52,328 bases of DNA from Streptomyces acidicola (GCF_009377235.1 NZ_VMNX01000035.1:1-52328), one strand, 5' to 3'. Counted from the first letter of the stretch, positions 9,547 through 18,472 are shown. The notes: generated by a model from the sequence alone, not told the origin. A program made the numbers and translations.

Positions 9547-9686
9547 CGTCGTTGTGACGTGCCTCCTGTCCAAAAAATATCCCTGGATTCCGGCCCGGCA
9601 TCGGAATTTCCGGCCAACTGCAATAGAGTCGCTTGAGCGCACGTCAATCAATGGCGTTTCACGGGGATTAAGGCGGAGGTCCGGTC

Positions 9687-10382
9687 ATGCGTATTCCGGC
9701 GCACTCGGTATGCACGGCGATCCGTGATGACATCGTCGCGGGTGTCTACGAGCGCGGCAGCCGGCTCACCGAGGAACTCCTCGCCCGCCGGTACGGCGTC
9801 AGCCGAGTCCCCGTCCGTGAGGCGCTGCGCACGCTGGAGGCCGAGGGCTTCGTCGTCACCCGACGGCACGCGGGCGCGTGTGTCGCGGAGCCCACCGAGC
9901 AGGAGGCCTCCGACCTGCTGGAGATGCGCATGCTGCTGGAGCCGCTGGGCGCCGCGCGCGCCGCCCAGCGCCGTACCGAGGCGCACCTGAAGGTGCTGCG
10001 GGGCCTGGTCAGGCTGGGGCAGGAGCGGGCCAGGCGGGGCAACAGCGATGACCTGCGCTCACTCGGCGGCTGGTTCCACGAGACGCTCGCCCAGGCCTCC
10101 GGCAGCCCCGCGCTGACCTCGACGCTCGCCCAGCTGCGCCACAAGATCGCCTGGATGTACGCGGTGGAGGCGCCCGCCGGCCCCGTCGAGTCCTGGGCCG
10201 AGCACGGCGGCATCGTCGACGCCGTGGCGCGCGGCGACAGCGAGCGGGCCCGCACGATCACGGCCCTGCACACCGAGCGCGCGACCGCCGCGCACCGTCT
10301 GCGATTTCCCGGGCAGGCCGACCGCGCCGAGCGTGTGAGGACTTCGCAACATCCCGTAAACATCACGGGCCTGCGGCATTAA
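9687..10382 (+). CDS. GntR family transcriptional regulator (FadR/FCD type)
   Basis: 231 residues from the ATG at 9687, with GGAGG 8-12 nt upstream. Residues about 5-68 are a GntR winged helix (AIRDDIVAGVYERGSRLTEELLARRYGVSRVPVREALRTLEAEGFV). Residues about 75-210 are an all-helical FCD ligand domain with the usual LLEMRMLLEPLGAARAA opening and a conserved His/Asp/Arg pattern (WFHETLAQASG, EHGGIVDAVARGD). It is probably a metabolite-responsive repressor. It converges on ptsH and shares a terminator region with it. The ligand and targets cannot be told from sequence; no matching operator was identified. Confidence 0.9.
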   Translation: MRIPAHSVCTAIRDDIVAGVYERGSRLTEELLARRYGVSRVPVREALRTLEAEGFVVTRRHAGACVAEPTEQEASDLLEMRMLLEPLGAARAAQRRTEAHLKVLRGLVRLGQERARRGNSDDLRSLGGWFHETLAQASGSPALTSTLAQLRHKIAWMYAVEAPAGPVESWAEHGGIVDAVARGDSERARTITALHTERATAAHRLRFPGQADRAERVRTSQHPVNITGLRH

Positions 10383-10462
10383 CAAGAGAGCCGTATACAA
10401 AGAGGGTCGAATTCGCCGGGGATTCGCGGGGGATTATTTCTGCTGCCCGCGAAGAGGAAATG

Positions 10463-10498
10463 CGAAGGGCCCGCCCGATAATTCGGACGAGCCCTTCG
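10463..10498. terminator. bidirectional terminator between GntR and ptsH
   Basis: CGAAGGGC at 10463-10470 pairs with GCCCTTCG at 10491-10498 around a 20-nt AT-richer loop that itself contains a short CCG/CGG pairing. It lies between the convergent ends of the GntR gene and ptsH. Confidence 0.7.
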
Positions 10499-10539
10499 AT
10501 GTGTGCGCGGGTGGCCTTTCGGGCCTATTGCCGCGTCAC

Positions 10540-10821
10540 TCAGACGGTTTCGGGAAGCTCTTCGAGTCCCTCGGCGACCAGCTTCGCCAGGCGGTCGAGC
10601 GCGGCGTCCGCGCCCTCGGCCTCGGAGGCGAGCACTATCTCCTCGCCGCCCTTGGCGCCCAGGCCCAGCACACCCAGCATGGAGGCCGCGTTGACGGGGG
10701 TGCCGTCGGCCTTGGCGATCGTCACGGGGATACCGGAGGCCGTGGCGGCCCGGACGAAGATGGAGGCGGGACGGGCGTGGAGGCCCTCGGCCCAGCCGAC
10801 GTTGACGCGGCGCTCAGCCAT
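10540..10821 (-). CDS. ptsH: phosphocarrier protein HPr
   Basis: 93 residues, the known length of Streptomyces HPr, from the ATG at 10821 (MAERRVNVGWAEGLHARPAS). The phosphoacceptor His15 is in GLHARPAS. The region that carries regulatory Ser46 in Firmicutes is present as NAASMLGVLGLG with Ser47, so serine phosphorylation is possible. HPr passes phosphate from Enzyme I to sugar-specific EIIA domains of the PTS in the cytoplasm. In S. coelicolor it is needed for PTS sugar use. No other PTS gene lies in the window. It is transcribed divergently from patA. Confidence 0.95.
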   Translation of the reverse strand: MAERRVNVGWAEGLHARPASIFVRAATASGIPVTIAKADGTPVNAASMLGVLGLGAKGGEEIVLASEAEGADAALDRLAKLVAEGLEELPETV

Positions 10822-11017
10822 GTGTTGCTGCCCTTCAGGTGTCATCAGGTGTCTCAACCGGTCTGGACGGGGTTGTCCAGGCCGGTCTCCCGCTTTGTGA
10901 AGCGGGTCCGGATCGGGCCCACGGCCTGACCGCGATCCGGCTGTTGTGCGTCCCCCAGACTGCCCGGCGCCGTGTTCGTGCGCGAGACCGCCCCGCGCCG
11001 TTGTCGTACGCGGGTCC

Positions 11018-11023
11018 TACTCT
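11018..11023 (+). promoter_or_regulatory. -10-like element, probable leaderless start of patA
   Basis: TACTCT ends exactly 7 nt before the ATG at 11031, with no Shine-Dalgarno sequence between. This spacing puts transcription start at or next to the start codon. Confidence 0.45.
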
Positions 11024-11030
11024 GGGGCCC

Positions 11031-13865
11031 ATGCAGACCTCGTCGGACCGGCGCGAGTACCCCGCCCACTGGGAGGCTGACGTGGTGCTGCGCGACGGCG
11101 GCACCGCGCGCGTGAGGCCCATCACCGTTGATGACGCCGAGCGCCTGGTCAGCTTCTACGAGCAGGTCTCCGACGAGTCGAAGTACTACCGCTTCTTCGC
11201 GCCGTACCCTCGCCTGTCCGCCAAGGACGTCCACCGCTTCACGCACCACGACTTTGTGGACCGGGTGGGACTCGCGGCCACGGTCGGCGGCGAGTTCATC
11301 GCCACCGTACGCTATGACCGCATCGACGCAGCGGGCATGCCCGCGTCAACGCCGGCGGACGAGGCCGAGGTCGCCTTCCTCGTGCAGGACGCCCACCAGG
11401 GGCGGGGCGTCGCGTCCGCCCTCCTCGAACACATCGCGGCCGTCGCCCGCGAGCGCGGCATCCGCCGCTTCGCCGCCGAGGTGCTCCCCGCCAACACCAA
11501 GATGATCAAGGTGTTCACGGACGCGGGGTACCAGCAGCAGCGCAGCTTCGAGGACGGCGTCGTCCGCCTGGAGCTCGACCTGGAGCCCACCGACCGCTCC
11601 CTCGCCGTGCAGCGCGCGCGGGAGCAGCGCGCCGAGGCCCGGTCCGTGCAGCGGCTGCTCGCGCCCGGCTCGGTCGCCGTCATCGGCGCGGGACGCGCGC
11701 CCGGAGGCGTGGGCCGTAACGTGCTCGCCAACCTCCTGGAGGCGGGATTCACCGGGCGCCTGTATGCCGTGAACAGGGCCGTTCAGGGCGAGGAGCTCGG
11801 CTCAGTCCCGGCGTACCGCTCCATCCGCGAGATCGCCGAGCCCGTCGACCTCGCGGTCGTCGCCGTCCCGGCCGAGCACGTCCCCGAGGTCGTCGCCGAG
11901 TGCGGCGAGCACGGCGTCCAGGGCCTCGTGGTCCTCTCCGCCGGGTACGCCGAGAGCGGCCCCCAAGGGCGCGAGCGCCAGCGCGGACTGGTGCGCCAGG
12001 CCCGCACCCACGGCATGCGCATCGTCGGGCCCAACGCCTTCGGGATCATCAACACCTCGCCCGGCATCAGGCTCAACGCCTCCCTCGCCCCCGAGATGCC
12101 GCGCCCCGGACGGATCGGCCTCTTCGCCCAGTCCGGAGCCATCGGCATCGCCCTGCTGTCCCGGCTCCACCGGCGCGGGGGAGGAGTCACCGGCGTCACG
12201 GGCGTGTCCACCTTCGTGTCGTCGGGCAACCGCGCGGACGTCTCCGGCAACGACGTGCTCCAGTACTGGTACGACGACCCGGACACCGACGTTGCCCTCA
12301 TGTACTTGGAGTCCATCGGCAATCCGCGCAAGTTCACCCGCCTCGCGCGCCGCACGGCCGCGGCCAAGCCGCTGGTCGTGGTCCAGGGTGCGCGCCACGG
12401 CGGTGCGCCACCCCAGGGGCACCCCGTACGCGCCACGCGGCTGCCGCAGGCCACCGTCTCCGACCTGCTGCGACAGGCCGGCGTGATCCGCGTGGACACG
12501 ATCACCGAGCTCGTCGACACGGGCCTGCTGCTGGCCCGCCAGCCCCTGCCCGCCGGTCCGCGCGTGGCGATCCTCGGCAACTCGGAGTCGCTGGGACTTC
12601 TGACGTACGACGCGTGCCTCGCCCAGGGGCTCGGCCCCCTGCCGCCGCTGGACCTCACGACCGGGGCATCGGCGGGGGACTTCCACGCGGCCCTGGCGCG
12701 AGCGCTGGCGGACGACGCGTGCGACGCCGTGGTCGTGACGGCCATACCGGCGGTGGGTGAGACGCCCGCCGCCGACGAGGCCCTCGCCGACGCGCTCCGC
12801 TCGGCGGCGGCCGCCGCCCCGGCCAAGCCGGTCCTCGTGGTCCACGTGGAGCTGGGCGGACTCGCGGACGCCCTCTCCCGGGCCGCCGGCACGGCACCCC
12901 ACGCCGTACCGCTCCCCGACGAACGGCCGGCACGCGCGCGCGTGGAGGACGTCCCGCCCCCGGATGACGCTCTGCCCCCGGACGCACTGCCCCCGGAGGA
13001 CGCCCGCCTCATCCCCGCCTACCCCGCCGCCGAGCGCGCCGTCCGGGCCCTCGCCGAAACCGTGCGGTACGCACAGTGGCGCCGCGACGCCACGGACCCC
13101 GGGAAGGTGCCGGAGTACGAGGACATCGACGAGAAGGGCGCCGCCGACCAGATCGAGGCGCTCCTCGCGCGCGGGGAGGGGCTCACGCTCGGCACCGATC
13201 AGACGTGTGCGCTCCTCGCCCGGTACGGCATCCCGGTGCGCGAGGCCCGGCCCGCGCCCACCCCGGACGAGGCCGTCGCGGCGGCGCGCGCCCTCGGCTA
13301 CCCCGTGGCCCTCAAGGCCACCGCCCCGCACCTGCGGCACCGCGCCGACCTGGGCGGCGTACGGCTCGACCTGACGGACGAGGGGCAACTGCGCCGCGCG
13401 TACGCGGAGTTGACCGGCCTCTTCGGGAAGCCCGAGGAGCTGCGGCCCGTCGTGCAGGCCATGGCCCCACGCGGTGTCGACACGGTCGTACGGGCCGTGA
13501 TCGACCCGGCGGCCGGAGCCGTGGTCTCCTTCGGGCTCGCGGGGGCCGCCTCGCAGCTGCTCGGCGACACGGCGCACCGACTGATTCCGGTCACAGACCG
13601 GGACGCGGCCTCACTGGTCCGGTCGATCCGGACGGCACCGCTCCTCTTCGGCTGGCGCGGCTCGGCACCGGTCGATGTCGCCGCCCTCGAAGAGCTGCTC
13701 CTGCGGGTGTCCCGACTGGTCGACGACCATCCGAAGGTTGTCGCGGTCTCCCTGGAGCCGGTCGTCGTCGCTCGGTACGGCCTGAGCGTCCTCGGCGCCA
13801 CCGTACGGCTGGCGCGCCCGCCCGCCCGCGACGACCTCGGCCCCCGTACGCTTCCGGTGTACTGA
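11031..13865 (+). CDS. patA: protein lysine acetyltransferase PatA (GNAT fused to acyl-CoA synthetase-like domains)
   Basis: 944 residues. Residues about 15-175 are a GNAT acetyltransferase (VRPITVDDAERL; acetyl-CoA site QGRGVASALLEHIA). After a helical linker comes an ADP-forming acyl-CoA synthetase-like region: a CoA-binding Rossmann domain (SVAVIGAGRAPGGVGRNVLANL), two flavodoxin-like domains (GLFAQSGAIGIALL...), and from about residue 720 an ATP-grasp domain (YGIPVREARPAPTPDEAVAAA...). The GNAT-first order is the one described for S. lividans PatA and is the reverse of enteric Pat/YfiQ. Such enzymes acetylate and silence acyl-CoA synthetases; the synthetase-like part acts mainly as an acetyl-CoA sensor. 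A PDDALPPDALPPED linker separates the halves of the large domain. Likely leaderless. Confidence 0.88.
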   Translation: MQTSSDRREYPAHWEADVVLRDGGTARVRPITVDDAERLVSFYEQVSDESKYYRFFAPYPRLSAKDVHRFTHHDFVDRVGLAATVGGEFIATVRYDRIDAAGMPASTPADEAEVAFLVQDAHQGRGVASALLEHIAAVARERGIRRFAAEVLPANTKMIKVFTDAGYQQQRSFEDGVVRLELDLEPTDRSLAVQRAREQRAEARSVQRLLAPGSVAVIGAGRAPGGVGRNVLANLLEAGFTGRLYAVNRAVQGEELGSVPAYRSIREIAEPVDLAVVAVPAEHVPEVVAECGEHGVQGLVVLSAGYAESGPQGRERQRGLVRQARTHGMRIVGPNAFGIINTSPGIRLNASLAPEMPRPGRIGLFAQSGAIGIALLSRLHRRGGGVTGVTGVSTFVSSGNRADVSGNDVLQYWYDDPDTDVALMYLESIGNPRKFTRLARRTAAAKPLVVVQGARHGGAPPQGHPVRATRLPQATVSDLLRQAGVIRVDTITELVDTGLLLARQPLPAGPRVAILGNSESLGLLTYDACLAQGLGPLPPLDLTTGASAGDFHAALARALADDACDAVVVTAIPAVGETPAADEALADALRSAAAAAPAKPVLVVHVELGGLADALSRAAGTAPHAVPLPDERPARARVEDVPPPDDALPPDALPPEDARLIPAYPAAERAVRALAETVRYAQWRRDATDPGKVPEYEDIDEKGAADQIEALLARGEGLTLGTDQTCALLARYGIPVREARPAPTPDEAVAAARALGYPVALKATAPHLRHRADLGGVRLDLTDEGQLRRAYAELTGLFGKPEELRPVVQAMAPRGVDTVVRAVIDPAAGAVVSFGLAGAASQLLGDTAHRLIPVTDRDAASLVRSIRTAPLLFGWRGSAPVDVAALEELLLRVSRLVDDHPKVVAVSLEPVVVARYGLSVLGATVRLARPPARDDLGPRTLPVY

Positions 13866-13917
13866 TCCGACCACGACAGTCACGGCAGAGCGGTCCCTCG
13901 CAGTCAGTGTGCCCCCG

Positions 13918-13923
13918 TAGGAT
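13918..13923 (+). promoter_or_regulatory. -10-like element, probable leaderless start of the DUF5998 gene
   Basis: TAGGAT followed by exactly 7 nt and the ATG at 13931. It helps choose 13931 over the in-frame ATG at 13922, which overlaps this element. Confidence 0.5.
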
Positions 13924-13930
13924 GGACGTC

Positions 13931-14518
13931 ATGGCCAAGACCAGTACGACGACTCAGGGGCTGCGGGCGGCGATCGAGCGCAGCGGCTACTACCCGGCCC
14001 TCGTGGCCGAGGCGGTGGAGGCCGCCGTCGGCGGCGACGCCGTCCGGTCGTACCTGGTCCATCAGGAGACGACGTTCGACGCCAACGAGGTGCGTCGGCA
14101 CGTCACGGTGCTCGTCCTCACCGGCAACCGCTTCATCGTGAGCCACACCGACGAGCAGACCGCGGACAGCACGTCCCCGACGCCGTACGCCACGACGTCC
14201 ACCGAGTCCGTGAAGCTCGGCCGGATCTCGTCGGTCGTCGTCAGCCGGGTGGTCGCCAACCCGGAGTCGTACTCGCCGGGCACACTGCCCCGCGAGGTGG
14301 TCCTGACCATCGGCTGGGGCGCCGTCTCCCGTATCGACCTGGAGCCCGCGGCCTGCGGCGACCCCAACTGCGAGGCGGACCACGGCTACACGGGCAACTC
14401 GACGGCGGACGACCTCAGCCTGCGTGTCAGCGAGGCCGGGGACGGCCCGGAGACGGTGCGCCAGGCCCTCGCCTTCGCCCAGTCCCTCTCCGAGGCGACC
14501 GCGGACACCGCCCGCTGA
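13931..14518 (+). CDS. DUF5998 family protein
   Basis: 195 residues. The start MAKTSTTTQGLRAAIERSGY is taken because a -10-like TAGGAT sits 7 nt upstream. It belongs to an actinobacterial family of unknown function (DUF5998): a helical N-terminus (YYPALVAEAVEAAVGGDAV), then a beta-rich domain with HVTVLVLTGNRFIVSHTD and REVVLTIGWGAVSRIDLEPA, and a small CGDPNC pair of cysteines. The beta domain resembles PH-like folds in pattern only; this is a guess. It has no signal peptide or membrane segment. It overlaps the next gene by 1 nt (TGATG), so it is probably co-translated with the phosphodiesterase. Confidence 0.85.
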   Translation: MAKTSTTTQGLRAAIERSGYYPALVAEAVEAAVGGDAVRSYLVHQETTFDANEVRRHVTVLVLTGNRFIVSHTDEQTADSTSPTPYATTSTESVKLGRISSVVVSRVVANPESYSPGTLPREVVLTIGWGAVSRIDLEPAACGDPNCEADHGYTGNSTADDLSLRVSEAGDGPETVRQALAFAQSLSEATADTAR

Positions 14519-15750
14519 TGTCCCACGCGTCCCCGCCCACCGCCCCCGACCCGGGGCGCTCGGTGCCCGCGCCTCTCTGGGACGAGCCCGAATCCCTCGA
14601 TGTGAGCTCGGCCCCCGTGCCCGAGTACGGCACCGGCTCGCTGGCCGACCTCCTGCCGACCCTCGCGGCGGGCATGGAGGTCCCCGGCACGACCGCCGCC
14701 ATGACGGAACTGACCGCGGCCGACCGGAACTGCGTCTTCCTGATCGACGGGCTGGGCTGGCAGCAGCTGAAGGAGCACCCGGACGAGGCCCCCTTCATGA
14801 CCTCGCTGCTCGCGTCGTCGCGGGGCGGCACCGGCCGCCCGATCACCGCGGGCTACCCGGCGACCACCGCGACCTCCCTCACGTCCGTCGGCACGGGCCT
14901 GCCCCCGGGCGCGCACGGGCTGCCCGGTTACACGGTCCGCAACCCCGAGACCGACGAGCTGATGAACCAGCTCCGCTGGACCCCCTGGACCGCACCGCGG
15001 GCGTGGCAGCCGTACCCCACGGTCTTCCAGCTGGCCGCCGCGGCCGGCGTTCACACCGCCCAGGTCTCCTCGCCGGCCTTCGAGACCACCCCGCTCACCC
15101 AGATCGCACTCAGCGGCGGAACCTTCCACGGACGGCTCTCCGGCGAGGAGCGCATGGACCTGGCGGCCGAGCAACTGGCCGCCGGAGACCGCTCGCTGGT
15201 GTACACCTACTACTCCGAGGTGGACGGCAAGGGCCACCGCTTCGGTATCGACTCCGACGCCTGGCGCGGGCAGCTGATGTACGTCGACCGGCTGGTCCAG
15301 CGCCTGGCGGAGCAACTCCCGCCGCGTACCGCCCTGTACATCACCGCCGACCACGGCATGATCGACATCCCGTTCGACGAGCAGCACCGCATCGACTTCG
15401 ACGAGGACTGGGAACTGCGCGCCGGGGTCGCCCTGTTGGGCGGCGAGGGGCGGGCCCGCCACGTGTACGCGGTGCCGGGTGCCGAGGCGGACGTCCTGAC
15501 CTGCTGGCGCGAGGTACTGGGCGAGCAGTTCTGGGTGGCGTCCCGCGACGAGGCCATCGCGGCGGGCTGGTTCGGCCCGACGGTCGACGAACGCGTGTAC
15601 GCGCGCATCGGTGATGTCGTGGCCGCGGCCCGCGACGACGTACTGATCATCGCGTCCGAACGGGAACCGAAGGAGTCCGCGATGGTCGGCAACCACGGCT
15701 CGATGACGCCCGTGGAACAACTCATCCCGCTCCTGGAAGTACGCACCTGA
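14518..15750 (+). CDS. alkaline phosphatase superfamily phosphodiesterase/nucleotide pyrophosphatase
   Basis: 410 residues from an ATG overlapping the previous stop. It has the alkaline phosphatase superfamily metal and nucleophile motifs in order: CVFLIDGLGW (metal Asp), GYPATTATSLTSVGTG (nucleophile Thr/Ser), YYSEVDGKGHRFG (metal Asp/His), ITADHGMIDIP (Asp-His pair) and VGNHGSM (last His). This order is typical of the NPP/PglZ-like phosphodiesterases, which cleave phosphodiester or pyrophosphate bonds using two zinc ions. There is no signal peptide, so it should be cytoplasmic, unlike many NPP enzymes. The substrate is unknown. Confidence 0.87.
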   Translation: MSHASPPTAPDPGRSVPAPLWDEPESLDVSSAPVPEYGTGSLADLLPTLAAGMEVPGTTAAMTELTAADRNCVFLIDGLGWQQLKEHPDEAPFMTSLLASSRGGTGRPITAGYPATTATSLTSVGTGLPPGAHGLPGYTVRNPETDELMNQLRWTPWTAPRAWQPYPTVFQLAAAAGVHTAQVSSPAFETTPLTQIALSGGTFHGRLSGEERMDLAAEQLAAGDRSLVYTYYSEVDGKGHRFGIDSDAWRGQLMYVDRLVQRLAEQLPPRTALYITADHGMIDIPFDEQHRIDFDEDWELRAGVALLGGEGRARHVYAVPGAEADVLTCWREVLGEQFWVASRDEAIAAGWFGPTVDERVYARIGDVVAAARDDVLIIASEREPKESAMVGNHGSMTPVEQLIPLLEVRT

Positions 15751-15829
15751 AGCCTCCCGTCCGCAGCGCGGCGTCCGTGCCGGGCGCCCGGTCCTGCCCC
15801 GAACCCCTCTGAAAGGTCCTCGCCCTCCC

Positions 15830-16474
15830 ATGCCCGAGCTGGTGTTCTTCTCCGGAACGATGGACTGTGGGAAGTCGACTCTGGCGCTTCAGATCGCGCA
15901 CAACCGTTCGGCTCGCGGTCTGCAGAGCCTGATCTTCACGCGGGACGACCGCGCGGGGGAGGGCAAGCTGTCCTCGCGCCTGGGCCTGGTGACCGAGGCG
16001 GTGGAGGCCACGCCCGAGCTGGATCTCTACGTCTTCGTGGTGGAGCGCATGTCGCGGGGCGGCAAGGTCGACTACATCGTCGTGGACGAGGCCCAGTTCC
16101 TGTTGACCGAGCAGATCGACCAGCTGGCCCGGATCGTGGACGACCTGGACCTCGACGTGTTCGCGTTCGGCATCACCACGGACTTCCGGACCAGGCTCTT
16201 CCCCGGTTCGCAGCGGCTGATCGAGCTGGCGGACAGGGTGGAGACGCTCCAGGTCGAGGCGATGTGCTGGTGCGGGGCACGGGCCACCCACAACGCCCGC
16301 ACGGTGGGTGGCGAGATGGTCGTCGAGGGTGAGCAGGTCGTGGTGGGGGACGTGGGCATGGGGACCGTCGGGTACGAGGTTCTGTGCCGTCGCCATCATC
16401 GCAAGCGGATGACGAGCGCGACGGCGCACGCGGCGGCACTGTCTCCCGACGTGCTGCCGGTCACGTCGGGGTGA
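15830..16474 (+). CDS. tdk: thymidine kinase
   Basis: 214 residues. The P-loop FFSGTMDCGKSTLAL is at about 6-20, the Walker B-like VVDEAQF with catalytic Glu87 at about 84-90, and the lasso/zinc region is CWCGARATHNAR ... YEVLCRRHH, giving four Cys/His candidates for structural zinc. The family phosphorylates thymidine with ATP in pyrimidine salvage. The sequence is more divergent from E. coli Tdk than usual (extra helices around LSSRLGLVTEAVEATPE), as in other actinobacterial members, so the nucleoside specificity is inferred. Its RBS is gaaagg at about 15810. It ends the conserved gene run before the accessory patch. Confidence 0.88.
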   Translation: MPELVFFSGTMDCGKSTLALQIAHNRSARGLQSLIFTRDDRAGEGKLSSRLGLVTEAVEATPELDLYVFVVERMSRGGKVDYIVVDEAQFLLTEQIDQLARIVDDLDLDVFAFGITTDFRTRLFPGSQRLIELADRVETLQVEAMCWCGARATHNARTVGGEMVVEGEQVVVGDVGMGTVGYEVLCRRHHRKRMTSATAHAAALSPDVLPVTSG

Positions 16475-16574
16475 CCTACCAATGCCGCGGTGACGCCGGG
16501 GAGTTCGGGGTTGGTCCGGTGTCGCTGGTGGTCCGTCAGGATTGTTCCAGCGCCAAGTCGTGTGATTGGTACGT

Positions 16575-16792
16575 CAGTTCGGGGACGGGATCATCAGCAT
16601 CGCCTCCACTGCCGGGAAGCAGGGCGTCCTCATGGGGGCGCCGTTCACCGCGTCCAAGCACGCTGTCGTCGGTTTCACCCGGGCACTGGCAAGGAACTGG
16701 CCCCGGCCGGGGCCACGGTGAACGCCGTCTGCCTCGCGGATGAGGTGGCGGCGATGGTCGTCCACCTGGCCGGGCCGCCCCGGCATTCTTGA
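16575..16792 (+). pseudogene. remnant of a short-chain dehydrogenase/ketoreductase
   Basis: The frame around 16585-16690 reads GIISIASTAGKQGVLMGAPF followed by TASKHAVVGFTRAL. This is the catalytic Ser...(Tyr)xxxLys block of classical SDRs; the tyrosine of YxASK is here Phe (FTASK). A one-base loss near 16690 shifts the frame, after which KELAPAGATVNAVC and a C-terminal DEVAAMVVHLAGP can be read in the next frame. The Rossmann N-terminus and several internal blocks are missing. It ends with TGA at 16792. The parent was most like actIII-type ketoreductases. Confidence 0.75.
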
Positions 16793-16860
16793 GACGATTG
16801 CGTATGGAACTGAGCTTGGAAGCTATGTTCCGTCCAGGGTGATCGCGCTTCACTGGAGCC

Positions 16861-17688
16861 ATGACCCACAGCACGAAGAACGACAACCTGACCCTCGTCA
16901 TCGGCGGCACGGGCAAGACCGGTCGCCGGGTGGCGGACCGGCTCACCTCACAGGGGCGCCCGGTCCGCATCGGCTCCCGCAAGGGCGAGCGGCCCTTTGT
17001 CTGGGAGGACCCCGGCACCTGGGGACCGGCCCTGGACGGTGTCGGCTCGGCTTACGTCACCTACTACCCCGACCTCGCCTTCCCTGGCGCGAGCGAGACC
17101 ATCGCGGAGTTCTCGCAGTTCGCCGTCGCCCACGGCACGCGCCGGCTCGTCCTGCTCTCCGGCCGGGGCGAGGAGGGCGCCGTCGCCTCCGAGGACTCAC
17201 TGAAGAAGTCAGGCGCCGACTGGACCGTCGTGCGGTGCGACTGGTTCAACCAGAACTTCAGCGAGAGCTTCTTCCTGGAGCCGGTTCTGGCCGGGGAGCT
17301 CGCCCTCCCCACCGGCGAGTGCGTGGAGCCCTTCGTCGACGCCGACGACATCGCCGACGTGGCGGTCGCCGCGCTCACCGACGACCGGCACATCCACGCC
17401 ACATACGAACTGTCCGGACCCCGCCTGCTCAGCTTCCGCGATGTGGCGGACGAGCTGTCCGCGGCCACCGGCCGCACCATCACCCACATCCCCGTCTCCA
17501 GCGACGACTACCGAGCGGCTCTCGTCGAGGCGGGCCAGCCGGCGGAGTTCGCCGACCTCTTCGCGATCATCCTGGACGGCCGCAACGCCAGCCTGGTGAA
17601 CGGCGTCCAGGAAGTACTGGACCGCGAACCGCGCGACTTCTCCGCCTACGCGCGGGACACCGCCGCCACCGGCGTGTGGAACGCATAG
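16861..17688 (+). CDS. NmrA-like NAD(P)-binding reductase
   Basis: 275 residues. The N-terminus carries the Rossmann motif VIGGTGKTGRRVADRL (GGTGKTG at 15-21), followed by VRIGSRKGERPFVWEDP, a typical NADP-recognition Ser-Arg after beta-2. The body fits atypical SDR/NmrA proteins (RRLVLLSGRGEEGA, WTVVRCDWFNQNF, FVDADDIADVAVAAL, TYELSGPRLLSFRDVADELS). Members are redox sensors or quinone/isoflavone-type reductases. ATG 16861 has GGAG only 3 nt upstream, so the start context is odd; it may be leaderless. The neighbours are an AraC activator downstream and decayed genes on both sides, so regulation by that AraC protein is a guess. Confidence 0.85.
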   Translation: MTHSTKNDNLTLVIGGTGKTGRRVADRLTSQGRPVRIGSRKGERPFVWEDPGTWGPALDGVGSAYVTYYPDLAFPGASETIAEFSQFAVAHGTRRLVLLSGRGEEGAVASEDSLKKSGADWTVVRCDWFNQNFSESFFLEPVLAGELALPTGECVEPFVDADDIADVAVAALTDDRHIHATYELSGPRLLSFRDVADELSAATGRTITHIPVSSDDYRAALVEAGQPAEFADLFAIILDGRNASLVNGVQEVLDREPRDFSAYARDTAATGVWNA

Positions 17689-17690
17689 AG

Positions 17691-17718
17691 CCTGTCCGGC
17701 GCACCGCCGGCGGACAGG
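17691..17718 (+). terminator. terminator after the NmrA-like gene
   Basis: CCTGTCCGGCG and CGCCGGCGGACAGG form a GC hairpin two bases after the stop codon. Confidence 0.65.
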
Positions 17719-17853
17719 TCCCGGACACCCGGCGCAAGCGGTCAGGGGCCATGCGGGACCTGGGCATCTGCCGGGTCCGGACTCGGGGCACCGCGCGTCG
17801 GGGCACCAGACGAAAACAGTGGGAAGAGATGGACGCGCCGCTGACGACCGAGG

Positions 17854-18180
17854 GTGGTCTGGCCCCGCTGCCCCCGTCATCTGCACGGCTTCGCCCTCAC
17901 ACGCATCGCGATGCGGCGGGGTTCCGGGAGAATCGTGTCGGTTGTTCCCCTGTTGACCACCGCCGGTTTGCCCGCCGCGGCCGACTGGTGGCGGCAACTG
18001 TGCAGCATCATCGACTGGCACCACAACACCGAGGACGACATTCTGTGGCCCTGCCTGGTCGAGTGGCTGCCGAGCTTCGCCGCCCACTCCCACCGGAGGG
18101 TCCAGGAGCAGGTGTGCCTGCCGGTCTTCACCCAGGTGCCCGCCGACGCCATGCAGGCCCCGGTCCGTCTCCTCGGCCGC
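17854..18180 (+). pseudogene. remnant of a hemerythrin (HHE) domain protein
   Basis: The frame reads HLHGFALTRIAMRRGSGRIV ... WWRQLCSIIDWHHNTEDDIL followed by WPCLVEWLPSFAA. The His pair and HxxxE (DWHHNTEDDILWP) are the iron-binding signature of bacterial hemerythrin domains. The N-terminus is cut off by frame loss before HLHGF, and after about 18180 the frame becomes Pro/Arg-rich nonsense. It is a decayed hemerythrin gene, not expected to make a functional di-iron protein. Confidence 0.65.
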
Positions 18181-18219
18181 ACGGCTCCGCGGCATCACCC
18201 GGCCGCGCTGACGGCGCGC

Positions 18220-18430
18220 CCGGGCTGCCGCCCGCCACCGAACCGCACATCAGCCGTACTCTCGCCACCGGCCTCGCCGCCACCCTGCTGCGCGCGGCGA
18301 GTTCGAACGCCTGTGGCGCACCGCCAACGTCCTGCGCACCGTCAGCTGCGCCGCCGCGCTCGGCGTACTCGCCCGGACCGTCCTGTCGCGTGCCCGCACC
18401 TCCCCGGAGCCTGTCCGGCCGCCCAAGTGA
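18220..18430 (+). pseudogene. remnant of a DUF1772-like membrane protein (C-terminal part)
   Basis: Two frames joined by a one-base loss near 18295 read LPPATEPHISRTLATGLAAT and then GEFERLWRTANVLRTVSCAA followed by ALGVLARTVLSRART, ending in TGA at 18430. The FxxxWxxxNxxRTxxxxAA pattern is that of the last helix of DUF1772/anthrone-oxygenase-type proteins. Such genes commonly sit beside NmrA-like reductases and AraC regulators. The assignment to DUF1772 is tentative; that it is broken is clear. Confidence 0.45.
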
Positions 18431-18472
18431 TCATGTGGCCGTGTGGTCTGCTGCGAGGGGACGGACACCTTG

